Assembly: GCF_008253865.1 (NCBI RefSeq) | Contig: NZ_CP042331.1 | Coordinates: forward strand, 3,816,001 to 3,880,000 | DNA: 64,000 nt | DNA from: Bosea sp. F3-2 | GTDB lineage: Bacteria; Pseudomonadota; Alphaproteobacteria; Rhizobiales; Beijerinckiaceae | Direction: 5' to 3' | Notes under the pieces: model-generated | The model's input: only the letters and a program-made list of their open reading frames with translations | Told to the model about the DNA's origin: nothing | Database searches by the model: none | Made by a program: the position numbers and the translations under genes | Part shown: one piece after another, positions 32,998 through 41,642 of the stretch | How positions within the stretch are numbered: position 1 is the first letter of the stretch | How the letters are laid out: every line of letters starts with the position of its first letter

Positions 32998-34148
32998 GCG
33001 ACCTTCTCCGTCGCAGGCGTGGCGAGAAGCCCTTGATAGAGCCCCTTCACGGCGTTCATCACGTCGCGCTCGGTATGCCCGTCAAGCAGGCGGGCACGGG
33101 CGTTCGCCCCCATCCGCTCCGCGAGACCCGGCGCACGAGCGAAGACGGTCAACGCCTTGGCCAGCGCCACGGCATCGTCGGCCGGCACGACCATGCCGTC
33201 CTGCCCGTCGCGGACGAAGCTGCGGCAGCCAGGAACATCGGTCGTCAGGATCGGCCGGCCGCAAGCGGCCGCCTCCAGGATCGTACGCGGCAGGCCCTCG
33301 CCGCCGCGCGAGGGCATGATGCAGAGGTGATGCCCCTTCCACACGCCTTCGATATCCCGCGTCGGCCCGGCCCAGTTGATACCCGGCCGCGCCGCCCATT
33401 CCTTCAATGTCGCCTCGGGGATCGCCTTCGGATTGGACGGATCAGGCGCGCCGTGGATGGTGAGTTCGACCTTCGCGCCCTCGGCGCGGGCGAGCCCGAC
33501 CGCCTCGACCGCGAGATCGACGCCCTTGGACCAGAGCATGCGCGCGACGAGCGCGATCTTGAGCGGCGGCGCAGGCGGCATCGGCGACGGCATCAGGATC
33601 AGCGGATCGACCCCGGCCCCGCCGACGAGCGCGACCTTGCCGACATCCTGCGGATCCAGGCCCAGCGTGACCGGATCATCCGGATTCTCAAAGAGGAAGC
33701 GCACCTGCCGGCCGTCGATCGCCCCGCGCAGCCAGGCGATCGCGGCGAAGCGGGCCGTGGCGGCCAGCATCCCCTGCCGGGCGCCGAGAAAGCCGAGGCC
33801 GGTCAAGGCATAGACCCGCCGGTCGATGCCGGCGAGCTTGCCGGCGAGACCGGCGAGCGCGATCGGCTTCAGCGCGATGCAATGCAGGATATCGGGCTTC
33901 TCCGCCGCGATCAGCCTTCTCAACGCCCCGATCTGCCTGACCAGCGCGCGCGGATCGAGGCTGCGCCGCTCCGCCTCCAGCGCGATCAGTCGCGCACCGG
34001 TCGCCTCGATGGCGCGCCGATGGGTGCGTTCGCGCGCGATGACGGCAACGTCGAGGCCAAGCTCACGCGCCGCCCGCGCCATCGGCAGGAAATGCGAGGC
34101 GAAGAACCAGTCCTCGGTGGCGACGAAGAGGAGTTTCGGGCGTGGCAT
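32994..34148 (-). CDS. Glycosyltransferase family 4 protein
   Basis: This GT-B glycosyltransferase has 384 residues. The N-terminal domain starts MPRPKLLFVATEDWFFASHF and is typical of polysaccharide or LPS side-chain transferases. The C-terminal nucleotide-sugar site is GLPRTILEAAACGRPILTTD, followed by VRDGQDGMVVPADD. A VALVARMLWSKGVDLAVEAV segment marks the start of the second domain. The gene ends in an ATGA overlap with the methyltransferase gene. The acceptor and sugar are unknown; a role in surface polysaccharide is likely. Confidence 0.9.
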   Translation of the reverse strand: MPRPKLLFVATEDWFFASHFLPMARAARELGLDVAVIARERTHRRAIEATGARLIALEAERRSLDPRALVRQIGALRRLIAAEKPDILHCIALKPIALAGLAGKLAGIDRRVYALTGLGFLGARQGMLAATARFAAIAWLRGAIDGRQVRFLFENPDDPVTLGLDPQDVGKVALVGGAGVDPLILMPSPMPPAPPLKIALVARMLWSKGVDLAVEAVGLARAEGAKVELTIHGAPDPSNPKAIPEATLKEWAARPGINWAGPTRDIEGVWKGHHLCIMPSRGGEGLPRTILEAAACGRPILTTDVPGCRSFVRDGQDGMVVPADDAVALAKALTVFARAPGLAERMGANARARLLDGHTERDVMNAVKGLYQGLLATPATEKVA

Positions 34149-34194
34149 CGCGCCATCAGGCCGATGCGGCGCCCGAGGTCAAGCCCGTCGGCGA

Positions 34195-35649
34195 TCAGGG
34201 CCGTGCCGTCGCGACCGGCAGGACGCGCGCCAGAGCTGCCGCGGGATCGATCCGCCCGGCCCCGAAGACGGGATCGCGCCCCTTGGAGCCGAGGTCGGTC
34301 GCACTCTCCCCGAGGATGCGGCGGGCGCTGTCGGGATCGAGCTCAGGCTGCTTCTCCAGCAGCAGCGCGATGAGCCCGGAGACATGGGCGGCCGCGATCG
34401 AGGTGCCCGAGGTGAAGGCGTAGCGCCCCCCCGGCTCCGCCGTCAGTACATCGACGCCCGGCGCGGCGATGGCGACGTAGCTGCCGCGATTGGCATCAAT
34501 GAAGACCTTGTCGTCGGCATCGGTCGCCGTCACGGCGATGACGCTCGGGTCGGCGCCGGGATAGAGCGGTGCCGAGCGGATGCCGCCATTGCCGGCGGCT
34601 GCCACCGCGATGACGCCGCGCTCCTTCGCCCCGGCAAGCGCCTTGGACAGCAGGCGATCCTGCGGCCCGGCGAAGCTGAGATTGACCACTTTCGCCCGCT
34701 GCTGAACCACCCATTCCAGCGCCGTCAGGATCTGGAAGGACTTGCCGTTGGCCGAGGTCGCCTGCGTGCCGCCGAAGGCGCGGGCGACGATCAGCCGGGC
34801 GGCCGGCGCGATGCCCTGCAATTCGCCATGCGCGACGATCGCCGTCGCCATGGAGGTGCCGTGCGCGTGCGGGGTCGCCAGCCCGTCGACGGCATCGAGA
34901 TAGGCGAGGACCGAGCCACTGATCTCGGGATGCTCCATGTCCACGCCGGAATCGATCATGCCCACGCGGATGCCGCGCCCGAGCGCGAGCTTGCGCGCCT
35001 CGCCGAGGCGCAGCTTGTCGACGACATATTGCGGCGGCAACACGCGCCGGACCGCGGCACTACCGCGCGCCGCCGTCGCCGGTTCACCGAGTCGCAGGCC
35101 TGGAGCCGGCGGCACGCTCGCATCGGAAGACGCCGTCGCCGGCGCGGTCGAAGCGTTGGTGGCGCCCGGCCCGGTCGACATGCCCTGCTGCAAATCGAAG
35201 AGGAAGTTCGGCTGGGCGCCGGCGATGCTGCTGTCGTCGCCCATCTGGGTCAGCACCGCCCGCAGGTCGCGACCGGCTTCGAGCTTGGCGCGGATGATGG
35301 TGACGCCGGCCAATTCGAAGCGCTGGCGGGCGATCAGGGTCGCGCCGTAGCGACGCAGCACGACGTCGGCTTCGGCGTTGGGCGCGAGCTCGAACAGCAC
35401 CTCGTCCGGGACGAAACGGGTTTCCTCTGGGGCCGGCACGATGGCACGCTGCTGGCGCACCTGCATCCAGGACCCCGGCGGCACGCGCATGGAACGGTCG
35501 GCCCCATTGGCGGCGGGCTGCTGGGGCGCGGCCGCGGGAGTCTGGGCGAGGGCGACGGCGGGCGCCAAGGCGGTCGCCCATGCGAGCAATGCGGCACCTG
35601 CCAGGCACCGCATCAGCACCGTCCTGCTTGCGAAACCGGATTGCAGCAT
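34195..35649 (-). CDS. Exported S8 family serine peptidase (subtilase)
   Basis: This is a secreted or periplasmic subtilisin-like protease of 484 residues. The chosen start is the ATG at 35649, eight bases after AGGAGG; the frame is open 20 codons further up. A signal peptide ends near ALA-QT (residue 36). A propeptide-like region follows (FVPDEVLFELAPNAEADVVL), then the catalytic domain with Asp233 (MIDSGVDMEHP), His263 (HGTSMATA), the oxyanion Asn354 (AAGNGG) and Ser417 (SGTSIAAAHVSG). Downstream of a sigma/anti-sigma pair on the same strand, it may belong to that regulon. Confidence 0.93.
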   Translation of the reverse strand: MLQSGFASRTVLMRCLAGAALLAWATALAPAVALAQTPAAAPQQPAANGADRSMRVPPGSWMQVRQQRAIVPAPEETRFVPDEVLFELAPNAEADVVLRRYGATLIARQRFELAGVTIIRAKLEAGRDLRAVLTQMGDDSSIAGAQPNFLFDLQQGMSTGPGATNASTAPATASSDASVPPAPGLRLGEPATAARGSAAVRRVLPPQYVVDKLRLGEARKLALGRGIRVGMIDSGVDMEHPEISGSVLAYLDAVDGLATPHAHGTSMATAIVAHGELQGIAPAARLIVARAFGGTQATSANGKSFQILTALEWVVQQRAKVVNLSFAGPQDRLLSKALAGAKERGVIAVAAAGNGGIRSAPLYPGADPSVIAVTATDADDKVFIDANRGSYVAIAAPGVDVLTAEPGGRYAFTSGTSIAAAHVSGLIALLLEKQPELDPDSARRILGESATDLGSKGRDPVFGAGRIDPAAALARVLPVATARP

Positions 35650-35703
35650 GGCCTGATCCTCCTGCCGCAGATTATCATGCCACGGCGCCCGCGAGAGGCG
35701 CCA

Positions 35704-35752
35704 GAGCATCGGATCGAAAAGTGGAATCCGCTTTTCGGAAAAATCCGATGCT
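35704..35752. repeat. Palindromic repeat, family E
   Basis: Arms AGCATCGGAT / ATCCGATGCT around CGAAAAGTGG and CCGCTTTTCGG. It lies between the anti-sigma gene and the subtilase gene. Confidence 0.85.
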
Positions 35753-35768
35753 TAAACAAAAGGAGCGA

Positions 35769-36464
35769 TCACGGCGCCGGCGCGACGAAGCTGACGATCG
35801 TGCTCTCGCTCTTCATCCGCGTCGCGATCGCATCGACCTGGGCTGATGACAGCGAGGCGTCGCCGACGCGCACCTTGAAGAAGCCGTTGGCGCGCGGCCC
35901 ATCGACCACCGAGGCATCGAAGCGCTTGAAGAAGGCGGCGATCTCGCCAGCCTTCGCCTCGGGCGAGAAGCTCAGCAGGACATAGCGCTCGGAAGCCCGC
36001 GAGCCCGGGGCCGAAGCCGTCTGGTAGCCAGCGCCCCCGTCACGCAGCGCAAGCCCGGTGATGGCAATGCCCTGCAACGCGATCAGGGCGATGGCGGCTG
36101 CACTGGCATAAGCAAGCCGGCGCGGCGGCTGCGCCGCCAGCAAGCCGCCGAGCCAGCCCAGAAAACCGCGGCTCATGCTGTCCGTTGCCCGCGTCAGCAG
36201 CGGCGCCTGCCGAGGGGCGGTGTCGATCTCGGCCATCAGCTTTTCGAGGGCCCGCGGCGACGGGGCGCCGAGGCTCTCGTTGAGCAGAACCGTCTCGGCC
36301 ATGTCGTCGCGGATGATGTCGAGCCGGGCGGCGAGCTCGGCGTCGCCAGCGAGCGCGGCTTCGACGCGGAGCTTGTCGGCGTCCGAGATGCGGCCGGTGG
36401 CATAGAAAGGCAGCAGCTCCTCGAGCTCGCGGCGCTTCGGATCGCTTGCGATGCTGTCGGTCAT
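35769..36464 (-). CDS. Membrane anti-sigma factor (cognate to the adjacent ECF sigma factor)
   Basis: This single-pass membrane protein of 231 residues starts at the ATG at 36464, seven bases after AAGGAG. The cytoplasmic N-terminus (ELEELLPFYATGRISDADKL) is a typical anti-sigma helical domain without the zinc-binding HxxxCxxC. A membrane helix lies around residues 118-140 (LAYASAAAIALIALQGIAIT). The periplasmic part ends in a compact domain with FKVRVGDASLSSAQVDAIA. It follows the sigma gene by 48 bases and should hold that sigma factor at the membrane. Proteolysis of its periplasmic domain would release it; the downstream subtilase is a candidate. Confidence 0.85.
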   Translation of the reverse strand: MTDSIASDPKRRELEELLPFYATGRISDADKLRVEAALAGDAELAARLDIIRDDMAETVLLNESLGAPSPRALEKLMAEIDTAPRQAPLLTRATDSMSRGFLGWLGGLLAAQPPRRLAYASAAAIALIALQGIAITGLALRDGGAGYQTASAPGSRASERYVLLSFSPEAKAGEIAAFFKRFDASVVDGPRANGFFKVRVGDASLSSAQVDAIATRMKSESTIVSFVAPAP

Positions 36465-36512
36465 CACGCCACTCCTTCGGCGGCCTGGCCGCACTTCATG
36501 GAATTCAACGCC

Positions 36513-37073
36513 TCAAGGCCAGCCACGGTCGATGCCGGCAGCCTTGAGCATCTCGCCCAGCTTCTTGCGGGCGTGGAAAAGCCGGGTTTTGACGGTGTTC
36601 TCGGGAATGCCGACGATCCGCGCGACCTCCTCGACGGAAGTCTCGTGGTAATAGACGAGATCGATGACCTCGCGGTGCTCGGCGGAGAGGCGTTCGAGGC
36701 AGGCGCGAATCGCGAGCCCCTTGTCCTGCTTCTGCAGCACGATCTCGGGACCGTCGGATTCATCCTCGATGCTGCTGGCGTAATCCTCGTCGAGCTCGGC
36801 ATCGCGGCGCTTGCGCAGGAGCGACCACGCCTTGTTCCGGGCGATGGCGAGCAGCCAGGTCGAGACCGAGGCGCGCGCCTCGAAGCGATCCGCCTGTCGC
36901 CAGAGATCCATGAACACGTCACTGATCACATCCTCGGCAAGCGTCTCGTCGCGGACGAGCCGCAGCACGAAACGGTAGACCCGCACTTGATGCCGTGAAA
37001 ACAGCACCTTCATCGCGAGCCGGTCGCCCGAGGCGATCCGCTTGACGAGATCCTCGTCCGATTCCGTATGCAT
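36513..37073 (-). CDS. ECF-type RNA polymerase sigma factor
   Basis: This sigma-70 family ECF factor has 186 residues from the ATG at 37073, preceded by GAGGGG; the frame continues 22 codons upstream without a better start. Region 2 is visible (DVFMDLWRQADRFEARASV then STWLLAIARNKAWSLLRKRR), as is region 4 (LSAEHREVIDLVYYHETSVE with the helix-turn-helix around ARIVGIPENTVKTRLFHARK). It is the first gene of a sigma, anti-sigma and subtilase row. Autoregulation is usual in such pairs, but no promoter motif could be picked confidently. Confidence 0.92.
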   Translation of the reverse strand: MHTESDEDLVKRIASGDRLAMKVLFSRHQVRVYRFVLRLVRDETLAEDVISDVFMDLWRQADRFEARASVSTWLLAIARNKAWSLLRKRRDAELDEDYASSIEDESDGPEIVLQKQDKGLAIRACLERLSAEHREVIDLVYYHETSVEEVARIVGIPENTVKTRLFHARKKLGEMLKAAGIDRGWP

Positions 37074-37264
37074 TGCCCCTCGAAGGCCAGGCATCCCGGC
37101 TCGCACCCATTCGTCGCGGCGAGCGGGGAAAAGGTTCAACCCGGGCGCACATTAATCTGCACGAACGGATTTGCCGATAGGTCATCAGGAGGAAGCACGA
37201 GCTTTTTTGCCCGCAAACCAGCCTACTTTAGGCTGCCAAACCGCCGCGCAGTTAAGCGGATATG

Positions 37265-37290
37265 AAAAGGGGCGCCCGCGGCGCCCCAAA
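37265..37290 (-). terminator. Rho-independent terminator downstream of the DUF6481 gene
   Basis: On the minus strand GGGGCGCC-GCG-GGCGCCCC forms an 8-bp GC stem followed by TTTTCAT. It lies about 65 bases after the stop of the DUF6481 gene. Confidence 0.75.
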
Positions 37291-37352
37291 TCGCATCGAT
37301 GATTGTGCGGGAATCCTTGGCGTTCGGCCGGTTCAGCCGAACGGTAAGCGCA

Positions 37353-37727
37353 TCAGCGGCGTTTGCCGGCCGTGCGCAGCTGCATGTACTGCACGGCTTC
37401 CAGCAGCACCTTGCGCGGGCGCTCGGCATCGCGCTTGGCCTGCTCCGCCTTGCGGGCGGCCTCGCGGGCAAGCTCTTCCTGGCGCTTCTCTTCCTCAATA
37501 CGCGCACGCTCGAGCGCCTCGAGGCGCTCCTTCTCGGCCCGGATCTTCGCCTTCTCGGCTTCGCGCTCGGCGCGAGCCTGGGCGATGGCTTCCCGCTCCT
37601 CGCGTCGCTGCACCATGACCGGGTCATCGGCCTTGGGCCGTGCCTTGAAACGCTCGAGCAGCGCCTGCTTGGCTTTGGCGGAGTTGGCCTGACGGTCGGT
37701 GAAGCTGCGGTCGTTCGGGTTCTTCAA
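37353..37727 (-). CDS. DUF6481 family protein
   Basis: This small highly charged protein of 124 residues is common in Hyphomicrobiales. It starts MKNPNDRSFTDRQANSAKAK and is then an almost continuous Glu/Arg/Lys/Ala-rich helix (residues 40-110), predicted as a long single helix or coiled coil. The end is basic (QLRTAGKRR). It has no catalytic motif. It stands as its own unit with a terminator downstream; rpsU lies upstream on the same strand. The function is unknown. Confidence 0.85.
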   Translation of the reverse strand: MKNPNDRSFTDRQANSAKAKQALLERFKARPKADDPVMVQRREEREAIAQARAEREAEKAKIRAEKERLEALERARIEEEKRQEELAREAARKAEQAKRDAERPRKVLLEAVQYMQLRTAGKRR

Positions 37728-37812
37728 GGGTGATCTTCTCTCGGGTTGTTACGGGTTGTCTTTAGCCCGCGCGGGCGGCCATAATCCAGATCGAGCCGAA
37801 TTGGTATCAAAA

Positions 37813-38076
37813 TCAACGCGCGGCAGCCCCGCTCCCAGCGCGGAGCGGGCGGCTTTTCGGCCGCGGCTCGGCGATCAGCCCTTCGCGGCGGGCCTGCTTG
37901 AGGGCCGCCTTTCGGGCGCGGCGCACGGCGGTAGCCTTCTCGCGGATGCGGCGCTCGGAGGGTTTCTCATAGGCCGCGTGCCGTTTCACCTCACGCATGA
38001 CGCCTTCGCGCTGAAGTTTCCGTTTCAGGACGCGCAAGGCCTGGTCGACGTTGTTGTCGCGAACGAGAACCTGCAT
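37813..38076 (-). CDS. rpsU: 30S ribosomal protein S21
   Basis: This small-subunit ribosomal protein has 87 residues, longer than the 71 of E. coli because of a basic C-terminal tail (ARREGLIAEPRPKSRPLRAG). The core pattern VLVRDNNVDQALRVLKRKLQ, then KRHAAYEKPSERR, is clear. The ATG at 38076 has a strong AAGGAG upstream. An 11-bp perfect inverted repeat in its leader may form a control structure. Confidence 0.95.
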   Translation of the reverse strand: MQVLVRDNNVDQALRVLKRKLQREGVMREVKRHAAYEKPSERRIREKATAVRRARKAALKQARREGLIAEPRPKSRPLRAGSGAAAR

Positions 38077-38096
38077 CGAAGCTCCTTTCTCTGGAT

Positions 38097-38141
38097 GATA
38101 GATCGCCGCCCGCCCATACGAACGCGAAGTGGCGATCTATC
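38097..38141 (-). promoter_or_regulatory. Inverted repeat in the rpsU leader
   Basis: GATAGATCGCC (38097-38107) and GGCGATCTATC (38131-38141) are perfect 11-base arms with a 23-base loop, starting about 20 bases upstream of the rpsU start codon. In the mRNA this would be a stable stem just before the ribosome binding site. It matches none of the repeat families in the window. Confidence 0.5.
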
Positions 38142-38151
38142 CCATGGGTGA

Positions 38152-38200
38152 AGCATCGGATTCGTCCGAAAAGTGGATTCCACTTTTCGGTCCGATGCTC
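38152..38200. repeat. Palindromic repeat, family E
   Basis: Arms AGCATCGGATTCG... and ...TCCGATGCT around CGAAAAGTGGA/TCCACTTTTCG. It is the least diverged member of the family here. Confidence 0.88.
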
Positions 38201-38468
38201 CGGCCCGCGCCCCCGGCGAGCCGCGGGAACGGACTGTCCTGTCGTGACGAAGGAACCGCGCGTGCTTCCGAAGGCTCGCAGGAAAGCAAGGGTTCGGAGC
38301 AGGAAAGCGCGGTCGGCAGACCCTGGATATGGGTGTGAAGCGCCTGCTTTTCAACGGGATCGGCCGCGACTGCAGGCGGAGCGCGCCGGCCTCCGACAGT
38401 CCCGCCGCTTTACAATCGCCCCGTTTTCGCCAACAGGCAGGGGGCCGCTGCAACAGATCGTGTGTCCC

Positions 38469-39593
38469 GTGAAGACGCCTTCGCTTTCCGATTTCCGCCG
38501 TATCGTCGTCAAGGTCGGCTCCAGCCTGCTGGTCGACCGGGCTCGCGGCCGGCTGCGCCATGCCTGGCTCGCCGCCCTCGCCGAGGACCTCGCCGAGCTG
38601 CATCACCGCGGCGCCGACGTCCTTGTCGTCTCCTCCGGCGCGATCGCGCTGGGGCGCACCGTGCTCAATCTGCCTTCGGGCCCGCTGCGGCTGGAAGAGA
38701 GCCAGGCCGCCGCCGCCGTCGGCCAGATCGCGCTCGCCCGCAACTGGGCCGAGGCGCTGGCCGCTCACGGCCTCACCGCCGGGCAGATCCTGCTGACGCT
38801 GGCCGATACCGAGCAGCGCCGCCGTTATCTCAACGCGCGCGCGACGCTCGGGCGCCTGCTCGACCTGCGCGCCATCCCCGTCATCAACGAAAACGACACC
38901 GTCGCCACCACCGAGATCCGCTATGGCGACAACGACCGGCTCGCCGCCCGCGTCGCGACCATGGCCGGGGCCGATCTGCTGGTGCTGTTCTCGGATATCG
39001 ACGGGCTCTATACCGCCCCGCCCGCCAAGGACCCTTCGGCGCGGCACATCCCCGTCGTCGAGAAGATCACGCCCGAGATCGACGCCATGGCGGGCGGCGC
39101 GGCGTCCGAGCTGTCACGCGGCGGCATGCGCACCAAGATCGAGGCCGGCAAGATCGCCGCCGCCGGCGGCACCCACATGCTGATCGCCGACGGACGCAGC
39201 AAGAACCCGCTGGCGAGCGTGGCCGCCGGCGGGCGCTGCACCTGGTTCCTCTCCGGCTCGACACCCGCGACCGCGCGCAAGACCTGGATCGCCGGCACGC
39301 TCGAGCCGCGCGGCACGCTGCATGTCGATGCCGGCGCGGCCCGCGCCCTGCGCGGCGGCGCGAGCCTCCTGCCGGTCGGCGTCAGCCGCATCGAGGGCGA
39401 GTTCGCGCGCGGCGATGCCGTGCTGATCCGCGACCCCGACGGGCAGCTGCTCGGGCGTGGGCTCGTCGCCTATGATGCGGGCGAGGCCGCGCTCGTGCTC
39501 GGCAAGGCCTCGCGCGATATCGAATCGGTGCTCGGTTATCCGGGACGCGCCGAGATGATCCACCGGGACGACATGGCGCTCGGGCTGGGCTAA
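38469..39593 (+). CDS. proB: Glutamate 5-kinase ProB
   Basis: This is the first enzyme of proline synthesis, phosphorylating glutamate. It has 374 residues, probably from the GTG at 38469, which gives MKTPSLSDFRRIVVKVGSSL. The amino-acid kinase domain shows VVSSGAIALG, the ENDTVATTEIRYGDNDRLAA substrate loop and GGMRTKIEAGKIAAAGGTHM. A C-terminal PUA domain begins around residue 278 (GTLHVDAGAARALRGGASLL) as in E. coli. It is followed by proA, which lies 48 bases downstream. Confidence 0.95.
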   Translation: MKTPSLSDFRRIVVKVGSSLLVDRARGRLRHAWLAALAEDLAELHHRGADVLVVSSGAIALGRTVLNLPSGPLRLEESQAAAAVGQIALARNWAEALAAHGLTAGQILLTLADTEQRRRYLNARATLGRLLDLRAIPVINENDTVATTEIRYGDNDRLAARVATMAGADLLVLFSDIDGLYTAPPAKDPSARHIPVVEKITPEIDAMAGGAASELSRGGMRTKIEAGKIAAAGGTHMLIADGRSKNPLASVAAGGRCTWFLSGSTPATARKTWIAGTLEPRGTLHVDAGAARALRGGASLLPVGVSRIEGEFARGDAVLIRDPDGQLLGRGLVAYDAGEAALVLGKASRDIESVLGYPGRAEMIHRDDMALGLG

Positions 39594-39641
39594 GCTTTCT
39601 TCCGGACTGGCTTTTGCCGGTGGGTTTCTGGGCTGGGTGAA

Positions 39642-40946
39642 ATGACGGGCGACAGCGCATTGCGCATCATCGCGACGAAAGAGACCGGCGATGTCCGGCT
39701 CGTGATGCAGGAGGTAGGCCGGCGCGCCCGCGTCGCCGCGCGCAAGGTCGCGCTTAGCCCGACCGAGCAGCGCAACGCCGCCCTCCTCGCCATGGCCGAT
39801 GCGCTGCGAGCCCGGAGCGCCCGCATCCTCGCCGCCAATGCGCAGGACCTCACTGAGGGCAAGGCGGCGGGCCTCAGCGGCTCCTTCATGGATCGCCTCG
39901 CTCTCGACGAGAAGCGCCTCGCCGGCATCGCCCACGCCGTCGCCGAGGTCGCGACGCTGCCCGATCCGCTCGGCCGCGTGCTGGCGGAATGGACCCGGCC
40001 GAACGGGCTGCGCTTCGAGCGCGTCGCCACGCCGCTCGGCGTCATCGCCGTGATCTTCGAGAGCCGCCCCAACGTCACCGCCGATGCCGGCGCGCTCTGC
40101 CTGAAGAGCGGCAACGCCGCGATCCTGCGCGCGGGTTCCGATTCCTTCCGCTCCTCGACCGAGATCGCCGCCGCCATGCGCGAGGGCCTCGAAGCCGCCG
40201 GCCTGCCCGGCGACGCGATCCAGCTCGTGCCGACGCGCGACCGCGCCGCGGTCGGAGAAATCCTCGCCGGCCTCAACGGCACTGTCGACGTGGTCGTACC
40301 GCGCGGTGGAAAGAGCCTCGTCGCCCGCGTCCAGAGCGAGGCGCGCGTGCCGGTCTTCGCCCATCTCGACGGCAACTGCCATGTCTATGTCGATGGCAGG
40401 GCCGACCTCGCCATGGCGCGCGAGATCCTGCTCAACGCCAAGCTGCGCCGCACCGGCGTCTGCGGCGCAGCCGAGACGCTGCTCGTCGACGAGGCCTGCG
40501 CCGCGACCCATCTCGCCCCGCTCGTCACCGCCCTGCTCGATGCCGGCTGCGCCGTGCGTGGCGATGCGGCGGTGCAGGCCGTCGACGCGCGCGCGACGCC
40601 CGCGAGCGAAGAAGACTGGTCGACCGAATATCTCGACACGATCATCGCGGCGAAGGTCGTGCCGGGGCTCGATGCCGCCATCGAACATATCGAGCGCTAC
40701 GGCTCGCATCACACCGATGCGATCGTCACCGCCGACGAGGCCGCCGCCGCCCGCTTCCTGGCGGAGGTCGATTCCGCGATCGTCGTCCACAACGCCTCGA
40801 CCCAGTTCGCCGATGGCGGCGAGTTCGGCTTCGGTGCCGAGATCGGCATCGCCACCGGCCGCATGCATGCCCGCGGCCCCGTCGGCGTCGAGCAGCTCTG
40901 CTCGTTCAAGTACCGCGTCCATGGCGCGGGCCAGACGCGCCCCTAA
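39642..40946 (+). CDS. proA: Glutamate-5-semialdehyde dehydrogenase ProA
   Basis: This is the second enzyme of proline synthesis, reducing glutamyl phosphate with NADPH. It has 434 residues from the ATG at 39642, slightly longer at the N-terminus than E. coli (417). The catalytic Cys274 is in RRTGVCGAAETLLVD. Other family landmarks are GVIAVIFESRPNVTADAGAL, the KSGNAAILRAG loop and VPRGGKSLV. The operon order proB-proA-nadD-rsfS-rlmH is typical of Hyphomicrobiales. Confidence 0.95.
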   Translation: MTGDSALRIIATKETGDVRLVMQEVGRRARVAARKVALSPTEQRNAALLAMADALRARSARILAANAQDLTEGKAAGLSGSFMDRLALDEKRLAGIAHAVAEVATLPDPLGRVLAEWTRPNGLRFERVATPLGVIAVIFESRPNVTADAGALCLKSGNAAILRAGSDSFRSSTEIAAAMREGLEAAGLPGDAIQLVPTRDRAAVGEILAGLNGTVDVVVPRGGKSLVARVQSEARVPVFAHLDGNCHVYVDGRADLAMAREILLNAKLRRTGVCGAAETLLVDEACAATHLAPLVTALLDAGCAVRGDAAVQAVDARATPASEEDWSTEYLDTIIAAKVVPGLDAAIEHIERYGSHHTDAIVTADEAAAARFLAEVDSAIVVHNASTQFADGGEFGFGAEIGIATGRMHARGPVGVEQLCSFKYRVHGAGQTRP

Positions 40947-40960
40947 GCCGTGCAGCACGG

Positions 40961-41572
40961 ATGACGAACGAGCATCTGCGCCTGCCGCCCCATGCGCCGG
41001 GCCTGTGCATCGGCCTGTTCGGCGGCAGCTTCAATCCCGCCCATGACGGCCACCGGCTCGCGAGCCTCACGGCGCTCCGCCGCCTTCAGCTCGATCGCAT
41101 CTGGTGGCTGGTCACCCCCGGCAATCCGCTGAAGGACAATGCGAAGCTGCCGCCGCTCGGCGAGCGCCTGCGGCAAGCGCGTGATATCGCCAACCATGCC
41201 CGCATCAATGTCACCGGCATCGAGGCGCGGCTTCGCACCCGCTACACCGCCGACACGCTGCGCGCGCTGAAGCGGCGCTGCCCGGGCGTCAACTTCGTCT
41301 GGATCATGGGCTCCGACAACCTCGCCGGCTTCCACCGCTGGGCCGAGTGGCGGACGATCGCCCGAATGATGCCGATTGCGGTGATCGACCGGCCGGGCTC
41401 GACCCACAGCGCCATGGCCTCGCCCGCCGCTAACTGGCTGTCGCGCTGGCGCGTCCCGGAAAATCAGGCCGCGATTCTGCCGCGGACCCGGCCTCCGGCC
41501 TGGGTTTTCCTGCACGGCAAACGCTCGACGTTATCCTCTACGATGCTGCGCCGTCAGGCCGGTCGCGATTGA
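40961..41572 (+). CDS. nadD: Nicotinate-nucleotide adenylyltransferase NadD
   Basis: This NAD biosynthesis enzyme joins AMP to nicotinate mononucleotide. It has 203 residues. The nucleotidyltransferase motif is GLFGGSFNPAHDGHRLAS near residue 18, the central FVWIMGSDNLAGFHRWAEW is NadD-typical, and the C-terminal SSTMLRR matches the ISSTxIR signature. The ATG at 40961 lies 15 bases after proA with only a weak ribosome binding site, suggesting coupling to proA. The end runs up to the leader of rsfS. Confidence 0.93.
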   Translation: MTNEHLRLPPHAPGLCIGLFGGSFNPAHDGHRLASLTALRRLQLDRIWWLVTPGNPLKDNAKLPPLGERLRQARDIANHARINVTGIEARLRTRYTADTLRALKRRCPGVNFVWIMGSDNLAGFHRWAEWRTIARMMPIAVIDRPGSTHSAMASPAANWLSRWRVPENQAAILPRTRPPAWVFLHGKRSTLSSTMLRRQAGRD

Positions 41573-41642
41573 ATTCCGGGGCTTCCCAGCTTATTTTGGC
41601 TGCGTCGCGCCGAGAGCGCGTCTGCATCGAGAGGATACGTCA

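Larger units (their letters stand above)
38077..38468. other. Divergent intergenic region between rpsU and proB
   Basis: This gap of 392 bases holds the rpsU leader inverted repeat (38097-38141), a family E palindrome (38152-38200) and about 260 bases before proB with no gene I can support. Promoters for both directions must lie here; none is obvious by eye. Confidence 0.6.
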
